Notes: generated from the letters alone by a model not told the origin. DNA of 64,000 nucleotides from Lachnospiraceae bacterium (GCA_024690605.1 JAILOV010000056.1:1-64000); one strand, 5' to 3'; counted from the stretch's first letter, positions 54,359 to 62,901 are shown. Numbers and translations are program-made.

Positions 54359-55228
54359 ATGGAGGATTTTCTGCAGAAGTTTTCACTGAAGGGCAAGACC
54401 GCGTGGATCACGGGCGCGTCCTACGGGCTGGGATTCGCGTATGCGACGGCCTATGCGCAGAGCGGCGCGAAGATCGTGTTCAACGACATCAAGCAGGAAC
54501 TGGTGGACCGCGGACTCGAGGAATATAAAAAGCTCGGGATCGATGCGTATGGCGCGGTCTGTGATGTCACAAAAGAGGATCAGGTACGGGAATTCGTGAA
54601 AAAGGCCGAGGCCGAGAAGGGACCGATCGATATCCTCGTCAATAACGCGGGCATCATCAAGCGCATTCCGATGCATGAGATGTCCGTGGAGGAATGGCAG
54701 CTGGTGATCGATATCGATCTGACCGGTCCGTTCATCTGCTCGAAGGCGGTGCTTCCCGGCATGATGGAGCGCAGATCCGGCAAGATCATCAACGCGTGTT
54801 CGATGATGTCGGAATTCGGGCGCGAGACGGTTTCCGCTTACGCGGCTGCCAAGGGCGGTCTCAAGATGCTCACGAGAAACATCTGCTCCGAATACGGCCA
54901 GTATAACATCCAGTGCAACGCGATTGGGCCCGGCTACATCGCGACGCCGCAGACGAGACCCCTTCGTGAGAAGCAGCCGGACGGCTCCATGCATCCGTTC
55001 GACCGGTTCATCCGTTCCAAGACGCCTGCGCAGCGCTGGGGACGCACAGAGGATCTGATGGGTCTCGCCGTGTTCCTCGCGTCTCCCGCATCCGACTTCA
55101 TCAACGGACAGGTCGTCTACATTGACGGCGGTATCTCCGCCTACATCGGGCAGGATCCGGGCAATCTCGATCCGAGCAAATTTGCCGATGAGATCGAGGA
55201 TGACGCGGACGTGAAGAAGGAGGGCTGA
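54359..55228 (+). CDS. kduD: SDR dehydrogenase, KduD / gluconate 5-dehydrogenase type
   Basis: A 289-residue short-chain dehydrogenase. The cofactor motif is TGASYGLGFAYA near residue 20, NNAG is in DILVNNAGIIKR, and the catalytic Tyr-Lys pair is in SAYAAAKGGLKML. In this operon the expected reaction is NAD(H)-dependent reduction of 2,5-diketo-3-deoxygluconate to 2-keto-3-deoxygluconate. Sequence alone cannot exclude gluconate 5-dehydrogenase activity. The ATG follows AAGGAGG; the aldolase gene starts 1 bp after the stop. Confidence 0.87.
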   Translation: MEDFLQKFSLKGKTAWITGASYGLGFAYATAYAQSGAKIVFNDIKQELVDRGLEEYKKLGIDAYGAVCDVTKEDQVREFVKKAEAEKGPIDILVNNAGIIKRIPMHEMSVEEWQLVIDIDLTGPFICSKAVLPGMMERRSGKIINACSMMSEFGRETVSAYAAAKGGLKMLTRNICSEYGQYNIQCNAIGPGYIATPQTRPLREKQPDGSMHPFDRFIRSKTPAQRWGRTEDLMGLAVFLASPASDFINGQVVYIDGGISAYIGQDPGNLDPSKFADEIEDDADVKKEG

Positions 55229-55229
55229 A

Positions 55230-56192
55230 ATGGACAGGATCTGTGAGGAACTCTATCGGATCGGCATCGTGCCGGTCATCGCGATCGAAGACGCCAAAGA
55301 CGCCGAGCCGCTTGCCAGGGCCCTTATTGCCGGCGGACTTCCGGCTGCAGAGGTGACATTCCGCACAGCGGCGGCCGAGGAGGCGATCAAGATTATCTCC
55401 TCGAAATTCCCGGAGATGATCGTCGGTGCGGGAACGGTGCTCAACGCCGAACAGGCGGACCGTGCAAAGGCCGCGGGCGCGAAATTCATCGTGAGCCCCG
55501 GCTTCAACCGCAGCAATGTCGAATACATCCAGTCGATCGGTATGCCGGTCGTTCCCGGAACGGCTTCTCCCGGCGAGGTGGAGCAGGCGATCGAGCTGGG
55601 ACTGGACGCGGTGAAGTTCTTCCCCGCCGAGCAGAACGGCGGGATCGCCAAGATCAAGGCGATGGCGGCCCCCTACACGAAGATGCAGTTCATGCCGACC
55701 GGCGGTGTCAACAAAAACAACCTCAATGATTATCTTTCCTTCAATAAGGTCTTCTGCGCGGGCGGCAGCTGGATGGTCAAGAAGGACCTGATCTCCGCCG
55801 GCAGATTTGATGAGATCGAGAAGATGACGCGCGAGGCGGTGGAGACCATGCTGGGCTTTAAACTTAAGCATGTCGGGATCAACCGGGAGAGCGCGGCGGA
55901 TGCGGAAAAGGTGGCGGACAGTTTTGAAAGCCTGTTCGGTTTCACGAAGAAGGTCGGCAATTCCTCCGTGTTCGCCGGCAGCTTCATCGAGGTGATGAAG
56001 GCCAAGGGCCCCGGTACGATGGGGCACATCGCCGTCGGCACGAACAATGTGGACCGCGCGGTCTATCATCTGTCCAGACAGGGCGTGAAATTTGACGAAT
56101 CCTCATACAAATATGATGCGGACGGACATCTGACGGTTGCTTATCTGGCCGATGAATTCGGCGGATTTGCGGTGCATCTTGTGAAAAACTGA
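55230..56192 (+). CDS. eda: KDPG/KHG aldolase fused to a glyoxalase-like (VOC) domain
   Basis: A 320-residue fusion. Residues 1 to about 205 form the class I KDPG aldolase with the substrate Glu in AAEVTFRT, the Schiff-base lysine in GLDAVKFFPAEQ, and the phosphate loop FMPTGGVNKNN. It cleaves 2-keto-3-deoxy-6-phosphogluconate to pyruvate and glyceraldehyde 3-phosphate. Residues about 210-320 add a single VOC-like domain (HVGINRESAADAEKVADSFE, MGHIAVGTNNVDRAVYHLSR, then DEFGGFAVHLV) with no clear metal set. Standard Eda ends near residue 210. The downstream kinase gene starts 14 bp later. Confidence 0.9.
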   Translation: MDRICEELYRIGIVPVIAIEDAKDAEPLARALIAGGLPAAEVTFRTAAAEEAIKIISSKFPEMIVGAGTVLNAEQADRAKAAGAKFIVSPGFNRSNVEYIQSIGMPVVPGTASPGEVEQAIELGLDAVKFFPAEQNGGIAKIKAMAAPYTKMQFMPTGGVNKNNLNDYLSFNKVFCAGGSWMVKKDLISAGRFDEIEKMTREAVETMLGFKLKHVGINRESAADAEKVADSFESLFGFTKKVGNSSVFAGSFIEVMKAKGPGTMGHIAVGTNNVDRAVYHLSRQGVKFDESSYKYDADGHLTVAYLADEFGGFAVHLVKN

Positions 56193-56206
56193 AAAAGGAG
56201 ATCATT

Positions 56207-57232
56207 ATGGCAAAAAGAGTAGTTACTTTCGGTGAGATCATGCTGCGCCTGCAGCCCGACAACAACCTGCGTTTTGTACAGGTCGATCACTATGAGGCGC
56301 TGTTTGGCGGCGGAGAAGCCAATGTTTCCGTATCGCTCGCGAATTACGGTCTGGATTCCCGCTATGTGACCAAGCTTCCCGCGCATGAGATCGGGCAGGC
56401 GGCGGTCAATCAGCTCCGCAAATACGGCGTGGACACGAACTTCATCACCCGCGGCGGTAACCGCGTCGGCATCTATTACAACGAGAAGGGCGCTTCGCAG
56501 CGCGGCTCCAAGTGCATCTATGACCGTGCGCATTCCGCGATCGCGGAGGCCGAGGTCGGGGATTTTGACTGGGACGCGATCTTTGACGGCGCCTGCTGGT
56601 TCCACACGACCGGTATCACGCCGGCGGTATCCGACAATCTTGCCGAGATCGCGCTGATCGCGGCGAAAAAGGCCAAGGAGAAGGGTCTGACGGTGAGCTG
56701 CGATCTGAACTACCGCGGCAAGCTCTGGAGCAAGGAAAAGGCGGGCAAGGTCATGGCCGAGCTCTGCCGGTATGTGGATGTCTGCATCGCCAATGAGGAG
56801 GATGCGTCCGATGTCTTCGGGATCGCGGCTTCCTCGACGGACGTGACGACCGGCAAACTGAACCGTGAAGGCTACATCGAGGTCGCCCAGAAGCTGACCG
56901 AGCGTTTCGGGTTCAAGGCGGTGGCGATCACGCTCAGAGAATCCATCTCGGCAAATGACAACAACTGGAGCGCGATGTTCTACAAAGACGGGCAGGCTTA
57001 CTTCTCCAAGAAGTATGCGCTGCACATCGTCGACCGCGTGGGCGGCGGCGATTCCTTCGGCGGCGGCCTGATCTATGCCTGCGTCAATGAGTTTGATCCG
57101 CAGGCGACGATCGAATTTGCGGTCGCGGCGTCCGCTCTCAAGCATTCGATCGAGGGTGACTTCAATCTGGTCTCGGTCGATGAGGTGAAGAAGCTGGCGG
57201 GCGGTGACGGATCCGGGCGGATCCAGCGCTGA
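56207..57232 (+). CDS. kdgK: 2-keto-3-deoxygluconate kinase (PfkB family)
   Basis: A 341-residue ribokinase-family sugar kinase. The N-terminus VVTFGEIMLRLQPDNNLRFV, the sugar-binding GGGEANVSVSLANYG, and the C-terminal GGGDSFGGGLIYA with the catalytic Asp identify it. In this operon it would phosphorylate 2-keto-3-deoxygluconate for the aldolase encoded just upstream. It follows a GGAG ribosome site and is followed by a strong terminator. Confidence 0.92.
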   Translation: MAKRVVTFGEIMLRLQPDNNLRFVQVDHYEALFGGGEANVSVSLANYGLDSRYVTKLPAHEIGQAAVNQLRKYGVDTNFITRGGNRVGIYYNEKGASQRGSKCIYDRAHSAIAEAEVGDFDWDAIFDGACWFHTTGITPAVSDNLAEIALIAAKKAKEKGLTVSCDLNYRGKLWSKEKAGKVMAELCRYVDVCIANEEDASDVFGIAASSTDVTTGKLNREGYIEVAQKLTERFGFKAVAITLRESISANDNNWSAMFYKDGQAYFSKKYALHIVDRVGGGDSFGGGLIYACVNEFDPQATIEFAVAASALKHSIEGDFNLVSVDEVKKLAGGDGSGRIQR

Positions 57233-57277
57233 GAAAGGGCCGGTAAACGGCCGGATGATCAAGAGGCAACCTGCAGG

Positions 57278-57316
57278 GAGCGGATCCGGTGACGGATCCG
57301 CTCTTTATACTTTTTT
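57278..57316 (+). terminator. Strong intrinsic terminator of the kdu operon
   Basis: GAGCGGATCC (57278-57287) pairs perfectly with GGATCCGCTC (57294-57303) across a 6-nt loop, followed by a T-rich tract including six consecutive Ts at 57311-57316. A smaller GGCCG/CGGCC hairpin lies just upstream. Confidence 0.9.
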
Positions 57317-57319
57317 AAT

Positions 57320-57348
57320 TTGCTTTCCGTTCCCGTCTGCGCTATGAT
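57320..57348 (+). promoter_or_regulatory. Promoter of the exported coiled-coil protein gene
   Basis: TTGCTT (57320-57325) and TATGAT (57343-57348) are spaced by 17 bp. The transcript would begin with a small GGCGG/CCGCC hairpin and then the AAGGAG ribosome site of the gene at 57420. Confidence 0.6.
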
Positions 57349-57419
57349 ACAAATTGCGGCGGATATCTACCGCCGTTCCTTTCCGTGAAACACCCCAACC
57401 GAAAATAAGGAGACAGGGC

Positions 57420-59285
57420 ATGAGGAAAATGAGATCCTTAAAGCCTCTTTTTGTCGATACCTGGAATCGGCACAGGGGGGCATTGATCGTGTGTGCGGCG
57501 GTCATCGCGGCTTTGACGGGGTGTCTGCTGCTTTTGTTGTGTCAGCCGGCGGACCCGGTGCGTGCACGGGCATCGGAGGGTTCCGGTGTCGACGTTCCGG
57601 CGGATCTGTCGCGTGCGATCCCCGGATCGGAGCCGCTGGCGGATGCCGCATTACAGCAGACGGCTGATGAGAACGCGGAAATGGCCAGACGGATGGAAGA
57701 GATCTATGCGTACCTGGTGCAGCTGGACACGATGGTCACGGACAATCAGAGCACACTGGAAGCGGTGCGCCTTCAGGGAGACGCGGATCTGCAGGAGGGA
57801 GAAAATGTCTCGGCCGTGCAGGAAAAGCTGCAGGGTGATGTGGTGACACTCGGCGAGAGAATGGGAAATCTGCGCGAGGAGATCGCGAACACAAAGGAAC
57901 TGATCCTGCTGCTTAAGCAGACGACCGCGGACGGTCAGACGGCGGCAAGAGAGCAGACCGCGAGCACATTTACGCAGATCGAGGAATCGATCCGGTCGAT
58001 CGGACGGGAATTCGGCGGATCGATCGACGATGTGGAGAAACTGATCGATGCCTTCCGCGACGATGATGCTTCCCGTCATCAGACGGTGATCACGTCTCTA
58101 TCGGAGATGAAGAGGACCATGGAGAACTCGCAGAGGGAGAGCTTTGATGCCGTGGAAGGAAAACTGGAGGAACTGCGAGAGAGCAACCGGACGCTGTTCG
58201 GGGACCTGAAGCAGGATGTGGAAAGCGGATTTGACACGCTGTCGGGCAGGATGGACGGTCATGACAGCAGGCTGGAGGGAATGACCGCGGAGCTGAACGG
58301 AAACAGCGCGAAACTGAACGGACTGTCGGCATCGATCGAGGAACAGGGCCGCGGCATTGCGGATCTGACGGGCAGACTGCAGACGGGAAACGGGGAGATC
58401 CTGGAAAAACTGGGTGAATATCATCAATCGGTGTTGGATTCTTTTACATCTGTCAGTAATGGAAAACAGGCGGTAACTGCTGCATTGCTGACAAAAAACA
58501 TCCCAGTTACCGGAACGCAGGGCGTTCTGCGCAGCTTTTCGGAGCTGGCCGGCGCGATCAGCGGCATTCCGTCGACAGCGGACAACACGATCAGCTGGCA
58601 GGTGGACGAATTTGCGGGCGGAAATGACACCGCGTCCATGTCTGCGGGAAGCAGCGCTTCGGTACGCGATGACGGGTATGCCATGCAATTGGGCATCGGA
58701 CAGCAGGTGGTCCTTCCCGCCGGCTACTATGATCAGGCGGCGGTTGTAAAAAACGCGGTCAGGATGAACGGCACGCTGACGGCGGCCCGTTTCCTTACAG
58801 GAGATGAGTCCGCGGCCGACGGCTGGTGGGAGGGCGTCGACCGGGCGATCCGGGAAGCCTACGACCTGGGCCGGACAGAGGCGGCATTGGGTGCGTTTGA
58901 CAACATCGTTTTTACGGTCGAGCACCGGCACGCGCCGGCATGCTTTTATCAGCCGACCACGATCAACTCGTGGTGTTCCGGTCACAGTGATGACCGGACG
59001 AGCTGCGGTGCCGCCAGTTGTACAGCCTGCGGCTACAGCTTCTCGAGATGGTATGACGATGACACCTGTTCCGCGGCGGTGTCCAACAACTGCGCGGCGG
59101 GTGCGGCCGCACTCGCCTACGGGCAGGTGGCCTCCTCCCATGTGGTCATGATCAACGGGGAGATGTACTGTCCGCGCGGAGAGACCGCCAACTGCGGAAG
59201 AGAAGAGGGGACACGGGAGGAAACGGATGTGTCCCGGCTGGGCGCCGGTGACCGGGTGATCTCGGCGCAGATCAGTTACAACTGA
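57420..59285 (+). CDS. Exported coiled-coil protein with tail-fibre-like and Cys-rich segments
   Basis: A 621-residue protein of unknown function. A single hydrophobic segment (residues about 21-42) acts as signal or anchor. Residues about 75-330 are long coiled-coil helices. Around 345-375 a motif (GKQAVTAALLTKNIPVTGTQ, then LRSFSELAGAI) and later QQVVLPAGYYDQAAVVKNAV resemble modules repeated in phage tail and baseplate proteins. The C-terminus (about 520-605) is Cys-rich with C-x(n)-C pairs, suggesting disulfides or metal binding outside the cell. The ATG at 57420 follows AAGGAG. It stands alone between a terminator and the next promoter. Confidence 0.65.
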   Translation: MRKMRSLKPLFVDTWNRHRGALIVCAAVIAALTGCLLLLLCQPADPVRARASEGSGVDVPADLSRAIPGSEPLADAALQQTADENAEMARRMEEIYAYLVQLDTMVTDNQSTLEAVRLQGDADLQEGENVSAVQEKLQGDVVTLGERMGNLREEIANTKELILLLKQTTADGQTAAREQTASTFTQIEESIRSIGREFGGSIDDVEKLIDAFRDDDASRHQTVITSLSEMKRTMENSQRESFDAVEGKLEELRESNRTLFGDLKQDVESGFDTLSGRMDGHDSRLEGMTAELNGNSAKLNGLSASIEEQGRGIADLTGRLQTGNGEILEKLGEYHQSVLDSFTSVSNGKQAVTAALLTKNIPVTGTQGVLRSFSELAGAISGIPSTADNTISWQVDEFAGGNDTASMSAGSSASVRDDGYAMQLGIGQQVVLPAGYYDQAAVVKNAVRMNGTLTAARFLTGDESAADGWWEGVDRAIREAYDLGRTEAALGAFDNIVFTVEHRHAPACFYQPTTINSWCSGHSDDRTSCGAASCTACGYSFSRWYDDDTCSAAVSNNCAAGAAALAYGQVASSHVVMINGEMYCPRGETANCGREEGTREETDVSRLGAGDRVISAQISYN

Positions 59286-59310
59286 ACGGAGAACCGGGGT
59301 ATGCCTCTCT

Positions 59311-59339
59311 TGATTTTTCCATTCGCCGGGACTACAATA
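59311..59339 (+). promoter_or_regulatory. Promoter of the G3E GTPase pair
   Basis: TTGATT (59311-59316) and TACAAT (59334-59339) are spaced by 17 bp, 36 bp before the ATG at 59375. A perfect 10-bp inverted repeat flanks it: GGTATGCCTC (59299-59308) and GAGGCATACC (59365-59374), the latter covering the ribosome site. Confidence 0.65.
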
Positions 59340-59374
59340 AACCGCGAAGCATTGGGAAAACAAGGAGGCATACC

Positions 59375-60586
59375 ATGACAAAGATCGATATCATTTCTGG
59401 GTTTCTGGGCGCGGGCAAGACAACGCTCATAAAGAAACTGCTCAGGGAAGCACTTTCCGGCACAAAAGTGGTGCTCATTGAAAACGAATTCGGTGAGATC
59501 GGCATTGACGGCGGATTTTTAAAGGAGTCCGGCATAGAGATCCGTGAAATGAATTCCGGCTGCATCTGCTGCTCCCTGGTGGGGGATTTCGGAACCTCAC
59601 TGAAGGAGGTGATGAGTACCTATGCACCCGAACGCATCATCATCGAGCCGTCCGGCGTCGGCAAACTCTCCGATGTCATGCGGGCGGTACAGGACGCGAC
59701 CGAGGGGGAGGAGCTCACACTGAACTCCGCGGTGACCGTCGTGGACTGCACCAAGGCCAAGGTGTATCTCAAAAACTTCGGAGAATTCTTCTCCAATCAG
59801 ATCGAGAGCGCGGGGACGGTGCTGCTTACAAGGACCGACAAGGCGGATGACAAAAAGATCGAGGAAGCGGCGGCGCTTGTCCGCGAGCACAATTCCAGGG
59901 CGACAGTGATCACGACGCCGCTCGATGCGCTTGACGGCAAGGAGATCCTGGACACCTTTGAGGGTAACCATGATCTGGAGGCCGAGCTCATGAAGGAGGT
60001 GCTCGCGAAGCGGGAAGAGCATCATCACCATCATCATCACCACAGTCAGACCGCTGCGGAGCCCGATGAGGAGGGCGTGATCGTGCACCGCGCATCCCAC
60101 GACCACGAGGAGCATGAGCATCATCACGATCATGATCACGAGGAGCATGAGCACCATCACGATCATGACCACGAGGAGCATGAGCATCATCACGATCATG
60201 ATCACGAGGAGCATGAGCACCATCACGATCATGACCACGAGGAGCATGAGCATCATCACGATCATGACCACGAGGAGCATGAGCATCATCACGATCATGA
60301 CGCAGACGAGGTGTTCACCAGCTGGGGGATGGAGACGCCGGTCAAGTACACCGGTGATGAGATCCGCGCGATGCTGGATCGTCTGGAAGAGGAAGAGACT
60401 TTCGGCGTGATCCTGCGTGCGAAGGGCATGGTGCCGGCGGCGGACGGCAGTTGGATCGAATTTGACTATGTGCCCGGTGAAGCGGAGGTCCGTGCCGGAC
60501 ATCCCGATGTGACCGGGAAATTCTGCGTGATCGGTGCGCAGCTCAACGAGGACAATCTGGAAAAGCTGTTCCGCAGGAGACTTTGA
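59375..60586 (+). CDS. G3E family (COG0523) GTPase with His-rich repeat
   Basis: A 403-residue CobW/YjiA/ZNG-type GTPase, a family of metal chaperones often tied to zinc shortage. Walker A is FLGAGKTTL near residue 10, the metal-binding CxCC is seen as GCICCSLVGDFG near residue 65, and further G motifs include IIEPSGVG and LLTRTDKAD. After residue 212 a His-rich tract begins (eight consecutive His in EEHHHHHHHHS), followed by six tandem 11-residue units rich in His, Asp and Glu. The CobW C-terminal domain closes the protein (about 325-403). The ribosome site AAGGAGG lies within an inverted repeat. Confidence 0.92.
   Translation: MTKIDIISGFLGAGKTTLIKKLLREALSGTKVVLIENEFGEIGIDGGFLKESGIEIREMNSGCICCSLVGDFGTSLKEVMSTYAPERIIIEPSGVGKLSDVMRAVQDATEGEELTLNSAVTVVDCTKAKVYLKNFGEFFSNQIESAGTVLLTRTDKADDKKIEEAAALVREHNSRATVITTPLDALDGKEILDTFEGNHDLEAELMKEVLAKREEHHHHHHHHSQTAAEPDEEGVIVHRASHDHEEHEHHHDHDHEEHEHHHDHDHEEHEHHHDHDHEEHEHHHDHDHEEHEHHHDHDHEEHEHHHDHDADEVFTSWGMETPVKYTGDEIRAMLDRLEEEETFGVILRAKGMVPAADGSWIEFDYVPGEAEVRAGHPDVTGKFCVIGAQLNEDNLEKLFRRRL
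60098..60295 (+). repeat. Six 33-bp tandem repeats encoding a His/Asp/Glu-rich tract
   Basis: Six nearly identical 33-bp units (60098-60130 and so on to 60295) encode HDHEEHEHHHD each time. Units 2 and 4 share GATCAC/CACCAT variants, whereas units 1, 3, 5 and 6 have GACCAC/CATCAT; this alternation suggests that a 66-bp pair was duplicated. Confidence 0.95.
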
Positions 60587-60615
60587 TCCCGGACGGGACG
60601 TGGGGGAGAGGATCG

Positions 60616-61578
60616 ATGCTTGGCAGAGAGGAAAAGAAAAAGCCGGTCTATGTGATCAACGGTTTTCTGGACAGCGGCAAAACGGATTTTTACCGTTACA
60701 CCATGATGCAGCCGTATTTCCAGACCAAAGGACTGACGCTTCTCATCGTCTGTGAAGAGGGCGAAAATGACTATGACGAAACACTGCTGAAGAAGACCAA
60801 CACGGTAAAGGCGGTGTTTGAGGACCCGGAGGCCTTTACACCTTCTGCACTCATGGCGCTGGAGAGCGAGCATGATCCGGAGCGCGTGCTGATCGAGTGG
60901 AACGGCATGTGGCCGTTCCGCGATTTCAAGCTTCCCAAGGCATGGCGGCTGGAACAGCAGATCACGGTGATCGACACGCAGACCTTTGCGATGTATTTCA
61001 CGAACATGAAATCGCTTCTCTCCGATCAGCTGCGCAATTCCGATCTGATCCTCTTCAACCGCGCGGACGGCATGGAGGAACTGCCGAATTTCAAGCGCAA
61101 TGTCAAGGCGGTCAATCAGAAGGCGGAGATCATTTTTGAGGGGAAGGACGGCGAGATCGATGTGACGCTGGACGAGGATCTGCCCTATGATCTGCAGGCG
61201 GATCCGATCGGGCTCAACAATTTCGGCTTCGGAAACTTCTATCTGGATGCCCTCGAACATGTCGACCGCTATCTCGGAAAGCGTGTCCGGTTCAAGGGCA
61301 TGGTCATGAAGCCCGGCGGGATCCCCAAAGGATGCTTTGTTCCCGGACGTTTTGTGATGACCTGCTGTGCGCAGGACATTCAGGTGCTGGGCTTTGCCTG
61401 TGAATACTCGGGGACGGCCGGACTTGCGGACAAAGAATGGGTCGAGGTGACGGCCCGTGTGGAAAAGCGATTTGTCGAGGCTTATGAAGGGGAGGGACCT
61501 TTCCTGGTCGCGGAGAGTGTTGAAAAGACCGAACCGCCGAAGACGGAGATCATCGATTTTTCCAATCCCGATGAATAG
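60616..61578 (+). CDS. G3E-type GTPase fused to a YcgQ/DUF1980-like domain
   Basis: A 320-residue paralogue of the preceding GTPase. The P-loop is GFLDSGKTDFYRY; there is no CxCC metal motif where the first GTPase has one, and the switch region reads IEWNGMWPF. The C-terminal ~110 residues (KRVRFKGMVMKPGGIPKG, then FVPGRFVMTCCAQDIQVLGF and DKEWVEVTARVEKRF) resemble the C-terminal domain of YcgQ/TIGR03943 proteins, which partner with permeases in zinc-regulated loci. The ATG at 60616 follows GGGGGAGAGG. Directly downstream of the His-rich GTPase gene, hence probably one operon. No permease gene is present. Confidence 0.75.
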   Translation: MLGREEKKKPVYVINGFLDSGKTDFYRYTMMQPYFQTKGLTLLIVCEEGENDYDETLLKKTNTVKAVFEDPEAFTPSALMALESEHDPERVLIEWNGMWPFRDFKLPKAWRLEQQITVIDTQTFAMYFTNMKSLLSDQLRNSDLILFNRADGMEELPNFKRNVKAVNQKAEIIFEGKDGEIDVTLDEDLPYDLQADPIGLNNFGFGNFYLDALEHVDRYLGKRVRFKGMVMKPGGIPKGCFVPGRFVMTCCAQDIQVLGFACEYSGTAGLADKEWVEVTARVEKRFVEAYEGEGPFLVAESVEKTEPPKTEIIDFSNPDE

Positions 61579-61602
61579 AGAACGGGTTTCGGGACAGCCC
61601 GG

Positions 61603-62886
61603 TTAAAAAAGAAACGCCGCCATCACGTAGTTGGCGATATCCGTGCCGTAGGGAGTCAGGAAGATGCGACCGTCCCGCCTTGAGATGAGCCCTTCCCGCA
61701 CAAGTTTTCGCAGCGTTTCGCCGTATACGCTGTCGATCTCACGATGAAAGGTGTCCGCGAAGCGCTGTTCCTGCACGCCTTCCGTGAGACGCAGTCCCAG
61801 AAACATGAATTCCTCCATCCGCGCGGGCTCATCAAGTCGTTCGATGTTCTCGCGGATCATGCCGGTATCGGCGTTCGCATCGGATGCGGCCGCACGGTCG
61901 GCAAAAGCATCAAGATACAGCTTCAGATCTCTCGTGTTGGAAAAACGGGTCTCGTCGAGGAGAGACGCCGCACCGAGACCAAGTCCCAGATATTCTCCGC
62001 GTTCCCAATAGACAAGATTCTGCCTGCATCGGAGATTCCCTCGGGCAAAATTGGATATCTCATACCGATGATAACCGGCTTCCTCCAGTCTGCTCCACGC
62101 CGCGTGCACCATCTCCCGTTCCGCATCCTCATCCGGCAGGTGCGGCTGCGTCCTTTCGGATCGTGGGGCGGCATGCGGATCCGATACCTCCTCACCGTAG
62201 CGGGAAAAAAAGGGCGTCCCCGGTTCGATGATGAGGCTGTACAGGGAGATGTGTTCCGGAGAAAGGCTGACTGCCCGCTCCACATTGCATAAAAGCGCTT
62301 CCGCCGTCTGTCCCGGCAGCGCTGCCATGAGATCGAGGTTCACGTTGTCAAAGCCGGCCGCGCGGGCGTCCCGGAAGCACCGCTCCGCCCCGGCTGCCGT
62401 GTGAATCCTGCCGAGGAGCGTGAGTTCCGTATCGTCAAAGGACTGCACACCGATGCTTAAGCGGTTGATCCCGGTTTCCCGGAGCGCGCGCAGTTTATCG
62501 ACCGATACCGTCCCCGGATTGCACTCCATACTGATCTCCGCGTCCGGTGCGACCGGAAAATGCCGCCGCAGCCGGGCGATAACCCCGGCGATCTCCTCCG
62601 CATCCGCCAGAGACGGAGTTCCGCCTCCGAAATAGATGCTTCGGATCTCGAACCCGTCCGCAGGTTGACAGCTTTCCGTTCCCGCGGCTGTCCTCCCGGA
62701 CCGCAATTCTTGTGCCGCATGATCCGTTTCCGCCAACAGAGCGGAAAAATAGCGCCGCTTTGTTTCCTCCGATCCGGCCGGCAGAGCCTCCGGCGGGAAG
62801 GAGAGGAAATCGCAGTAGGCGCACTTTTTCACACAAAAGGGAATATGTACATAGACCGCCAGAGGGCGCATGCGCTTCACAGGCAT
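61603..62886 (-). CDS. hemW: Radical SAM heme chaperone HemW
   Basis: A 427-residue radical SAM protein, formerly annotated as oxygen-independent coproporphyrinogen oxidase. The cluster motif CxxxCxxC is seen as PFCVKKCAYCDF near residue 20, followed by YFGGGTPSLAD and SIGVQSFDDTELTLLGR. HemW lacks the extra cysteine of HemN that would follow the cluster motif, and here Asp-Phe follows, consistent with HemW. A HemN-C domain occupies about residues 320-425. The start at 62886 is behind GAGGA, 16 bp after lepA, a conserved neighbour. Confidence 0.92.
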   Translation of the reverse strand: MPVKRMRPLAVYVHIPFCVKKCAYCDFLSFPPEALPAGSEETKRRYFSALLAETDHAAQELRSGRTAAGTESCQPADGFEIRSIYFGGGTPSLADAEEIAGVIARLRRHFPVAPDAEISMECNPGTVSVDKLRALRETGINRLSIGVQSFDDTELTLLGRIHTAAGAERCFRDARAAGFDNVNLDLMAALPGQTAEALLCNVERAVSLSPEHISLYSLIIEPGTPFFSRYGEEVSDPHAAPRSERTQPHLPDEDAEREMVHAAWSRLEEAGYHRYEISNFARGNLRCRQNLVYWERGEYLGLGLGAASLLDETRFSNTRDLKLYLDAFADRAAASDANADTGMIRENIERLDEPARMEEFMFLGLRLTEGVQEQRFADTFHREIDSVYGETLRKLVREGLISRRDGRIFLTPYGTDIANYVMAAFLF

Positions 62887-62901
62887 TTCAACCGTGCTTC
62901 C

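Noticed and set aside
57420-59285. Prophage remnant
   Set aside because: Only one gene has tail-like motifs; there are no integrase, capsid, terminase or attachment sites, and flanking genes are metabolic.
58098-59381. A 427-codon minus-strand frame opposite the coiled-coil gene
   Set aside because: The plus-strand frame has signal, coiled coil, promoter and ribosome site; the minus frame has none.
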